Positions 5,541-7,497 of a stretch of DNA of 7,497 nucleotides are shown piece after piece. Location of the stretch: the NCBI GenBank assembly GCA_031264875.1, contig JAISDK010000096.1, positions 1-7,497 of the forward strand, given 5' to 3'. Positions within the stretch are counted from its first letter, which is position 1. Each line of letters starts with the position of its first letter. This DNA is from Prevotellaceae bacterium (lineage in GTDB: Bacteria > Bacteroidota > Bacteroidia > Bacteroidales > UBA932). The notes below the pieces were generated by a model, which saw only the letters and a program-made list of their open reading frames with translations, had not been told where the DNA came from and did no database searches. The translations under genes were made by a program, and so were the position numbers.

Positions 5541-6875
5541 ATGAACGCGCAAAAAGTATTAGACGATTTAAAAAGAAGATTTCCGAATGAACCGGAATAC
5601 CATCAGGCAGTGATGGAGGTATTGGAATCCATAGAAGAAACTTACAGCCAGTACCCAGAATTTGAAAAAGCAAACTTAATTGAAAGATTGTGCATCCCCG
5701 ACAGAATTTTCTCATTCAGAGTAACATGGGTGGACGATCGCGGCAACATCAAAACTAACATGGGCTACCGTATCCAACATTCCAATGCAATTGGCCCGTA
5801 CAAGGGAGGCATCCGTCTTCACAGTTCGGTTAACCCGTCGATCCTGAAATTCCTGGCATTTGAACAGACATTCAAGAATGCACTGACCACTCTTCCAATG
5901 GGCGGAGCCAAAGGCGGTTCCGATTTTTCGCCAAAAGGCAAGTCGAATGCCGAAGTAATGCGTTTCTGCCAGGCCTTTGTCCTTGAACTGTGGAAACATA
6001 TCGGTCCAGATATCGACGTTCCCGCCGGTGACATCGGAGTTGGCGGACGTGAAATAGCGTACATGTTTGGCATGTACAAGAAACTGTCAAAGGAATTTAC
6101 CGGCACATTTACCGGAAAGGGACTGGAATTTGGCGGTTCGCTGATCCGTCCTGAAGCTACAGGATATGGAAACATCTATTTCCTGCTCGAAATGCTGAAA
6201 ACACGGAACATCGACATAAAAGACAAAGTATGTACAGTTTCCGGTTCCGGAAATGTTGCACAATACACGGTGGAAAAACTCATTGAACTCGGCGCCAAAG
6301 TGGTAACACTCTCCGATTCCAACGGGTATGTCTATGATCCCGACGGCATCGACAGCGAAAAACTGGAATATGTCAAGGAACTGAAAGAAATATATCGCGG
6401 ACGTATCCGTGAATATGCGGAAAAATACAATTGCAAATATGTCGAAGGCGCACGTCCGTGGGGCGAAAAGTGCGATATAGCCCTTCCGTCGGCTACCCAG
6501 AACGAAATCAGCGCCGACGATGCAAAAACTCTGGTAGCCAATGGTTGTATCGCCGTATCGGAAGGCGCCAACATGCCCTCCACTCCCGGCGCCATTGAAG
6601 TATTTCAGAACGCAAAAATACTGTATGCTCCCGGCAAGGCGGCAAACGCAGGAGGCGTGGCTACTTCGGGTCTGGAAATGACGCAAAATTCCATCCGTCT
6701 GTCGTGGACTCGCGAAGAAGTGGACGCTAAACTCAAAAATATCATGCAAAACATTCATGCCCAGTGTGTAAAATACGGTACCGAAGCCGATGGCCATGTC
6801 AATTATGTCAAGGGCGCCAACGTAGCCGGTTTCATGAAAGTTGCAAAAACTATTCTGGCACAGGGAGTATTATGA
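5541..6875 (+). CDS. gdhA: NADP-specific glutamate dehydrogenase
   Basis: GdhA reductively aminates 2-oxoglutarate with ammonium and NADPH to glutamate in the cytosol and is a main ammonia-assimilation route in Bacteroidales. At 444 residues it has the usual length of the hexameric small-subunit class. The substrate domain has GPYKGGIRLH (85-94, Lys88), FKNALTTLPMGGAKGG (111-126, Lys112 and catalytic Lys124) and PAGDIGVGGREI (161-172, Asp164). The Rossmann domain has SGSGNVAQY (234-242) and SDSNGYVYD (258-266). The serine after Asp259, where NAD-specific relatives often differ, favours NADP. EGANMPST (341-348) and KAANAGGVATSGLEM (366-380) complete the active-site lining. The ATG at 5541 gives a normal N-terminus; no Shine-Dalgarno is seen. 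It is transcribed alone, with its own promoter and a terminator about 70 bp after the stop. Cofactor preference is inferred from sequence pattern only. Confidence 0.97.
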   Translation: MNAQKVLDDLKRRFPNEPEYHQAVMEVLESIEETYSQYPEFEKANLIERLCIPDRIFSFRVTWVDDRGNIKTNMGYRIQHSNAIGPYKGGIRLHSSVNPSILKFLAFEQTFKNALTTLPMGGAKGGSDFSPKGKSNAEVMRFCQAFVLELWKHIGPDIDVPAGDIGVGGREIAYMFGMYKKLSKEFTGTFTGKGLEFGGSLIRPEATGYGNIYFLLEMLKTRNIDIKDKVCTVSGSGNVAQYTVEKLIELGAKVVTLSDSNGYVYDPDGIDSEKLEYVKELKEIYRGRIREYAEKYNCKYVEGARPWGEKCDIALPSATQNEISADDAKTLVANGCIAVSEGANMPSTPGAIEVFQNAKILYAPGKAANAGGVATSGLEMTQNSIRLSWTREEVDAKLKNIMQNIHAQCVKYGTEADGHVNYVKGANVAGFMKVAKTILAQGVL

Positions 6876-6945
6876 TATTTTGACATTCGCTTTATGTAAA
6901 CAGACATATAAAATTAAATTATTATAAAGTGCGAAAATTGTAAGT

Positions 6946-6982
6946 AAATAAACAGTACATTCATTGTGCTGTTTATTTTTTT
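6946..6982 (+). terminator. Intrinsic terminator after gdhA
   Basis: AAATAAACAGTACA (6946-6959) pairs with TGTGCTGTTTATTT (6965-6978) over 14 bp with one wobble, around a five-base loop TTCAT, and runs into a seven-T tract (6976-6982). It is a strong stop for gdhA. The complementary strand hairpin is followed by TTAC-type sequence with some Ts, so it may also serve the convergent HD-domain gene whose stop is 25 bp away. Confidence 0.85.
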
Positions 6983-7006
6983 GAAAAATATCGGTCAGTT
7001 TTTCGC

Positions 7007-7497
7007 TCATGCTCCGGCATATCTGCTAAAAGCCAGAGCCTTCCCGCTTTCGGTTTTAAAATTATCTGAAATAAACTGCTTTAACATTACGGCATCTTTA
7101 ATTACTTCCGAAACCTGCATGTTTTCTATTAAATCCGCTTCCCACAGGATTTGAAAGTCCACACCGTCAATCTTTTCGGGAGTATGATGATGGGCGATGA
7201 TAAAGCATGTCCGGTCAATAATGGATGGCTCGTAATCATATTTTTCCAGAATGTTCCGTGCAATGGCAGGACCTTCCTGTTCCTGAAAACAGCCTTCCAT
7301 GCTTCCGTGTTTTCTTTGTGCCTCAAGCGCTCCAATATCGTGCAAAACAGATGAAAGTTCAACAATTACGGATGACTCCCAGTCCGTTTTTTCCGCCTTA
7401 ATGATTTGCCGGGCATTCTCCAGAACATTCAAAGTATGGTCTATCCCGTACGGAACGGATGAAAATACGGCTTTCATTTCGTCAATGACAGGATTCA
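7007..7497 (-). CDS. HD-domain metal-dependent phosphohydrolase family protein, 5' end cut by the window
   Basis: The frame ends at a TGA (7009-7007) and stays open to the right edge. An internal ATG at 7477 gives 156 residues, but the preceding codons read NPVIDE, giving NPVIDEMKAVFSSVPYGIDHTLNVL, which looks like a continuous N-terminus, so the real start is probably just outside the window. Counting from that ATG, the HD signature is complete: His14 (GIDHTLNVL), His46-Asp47 (VLHDIG), a histidine run at 96-98 (IIAHHHTPE) and Asp115 (LWEADLIEN). These bind one or two divalent metals and hydrolyse phosphate esters of nucleotides or similar molecules. It is a small cytosolic stand-alone HD protein with no sensor or nucleotidyltransferase domain. 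The substrate cannot be told from sequence. It converges with gdhA and shares the intergenic terminator region. Confidence 0.85.
   Translation of the reverse strand, partial: NPVIDEMKAVFSSVPYGIDHTLNVLENARQIIKAEKTDWESSVIVELSSVLHDIGALEAQRKHGSMEGCFQEQEGPAIARNILEKYDYEPSIIDRTCFIIAHHHTPEKIDGVDFQILWEADLIENMQVSEVIKDAVMLKQFISDNFKTESGKALAFSRYAGA

Noticed and set aside
6087..6797. Minus-strand frame of 236 codons opposite gdhA
   Set aside because: It lies wholly antisense to a highly conserved gene, is rich in Cys/Phe, has no domain, and arises from the codon pattern of gdhA.

Overview
This 7.5 kb window reads as an ordinary stretch of a Bacteroidota chromosome, most likely order Bacteroidales. Three promoters carry close matches to the Bacteroidota primary-sigma -7 box TAnnTTTG (TACCTTTG twice on the minus strand, TAATTTTG on the plus strand), and a fourth has one mismatch. 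Most genes lack a Shine-Dalgarno sequence. The gene families (Ffh, a 113-residue RbfA, an XRE-cupin regulator, a short BioC/BioD pair and a 444-residue NADP-type glutamate dehydrogenase) are typical of this group. I see no rRNA, tRNA, CRISPR array, integrase or transposase gene.

Layout: (1) positions 1-273, the C-terminal end of a small protein resembling the SUKH (SMI1/KNR4) superfamily, cut by the window edge. (2) 274-679, about 400 bp without a convincing gene, rich in dyad symmetry and holding a perfect 30-bp palindrome (361-390) of the REP-like intergenic kind. (3) 680-3150, a plus-strand run ffh - alpha/beta hydrolase - rbfA with 13 bp and -8 bp junctions, closed by a strong hairpin at 3181-3219. 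(4) 3280-5325, a minus-strand block transcribed bioC -> bioD -> XRE-cupin regulator; bioC and bioD overlap by one base, and the regulator has its own promoter and a good Shine-Dalgarno. (5) 5541-6875, gdhA, transcribed divergently from bioC and closed by a near-perfect terminator at 6946-6982. (6) 7007-7497, an HD-domain hydrolase on the minus strand running off the right edge.

Functionally, the plus-strand operon joins co-translational protein targeting (Ffh) with 30S maturation (RbfA) around an unassigned hydrolase. The minus-strand block covers the first dedicated step of pimelate synthesis (BioC) and the dethiobiotin step (BioD). The pimeloyl-ACP methyl ester esterase needed between them (BioH/BioG class) is not in the bio pair, which makes the nearby alpha/beta hydrolase a weak candidate. 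GdhA links ammonia assimilation to glutamate. I found no clearly novel system; the most useful leads are the palindromic intergenic repeat, the missing esterase, and the XRE-cupin regulator next to biotin genes.
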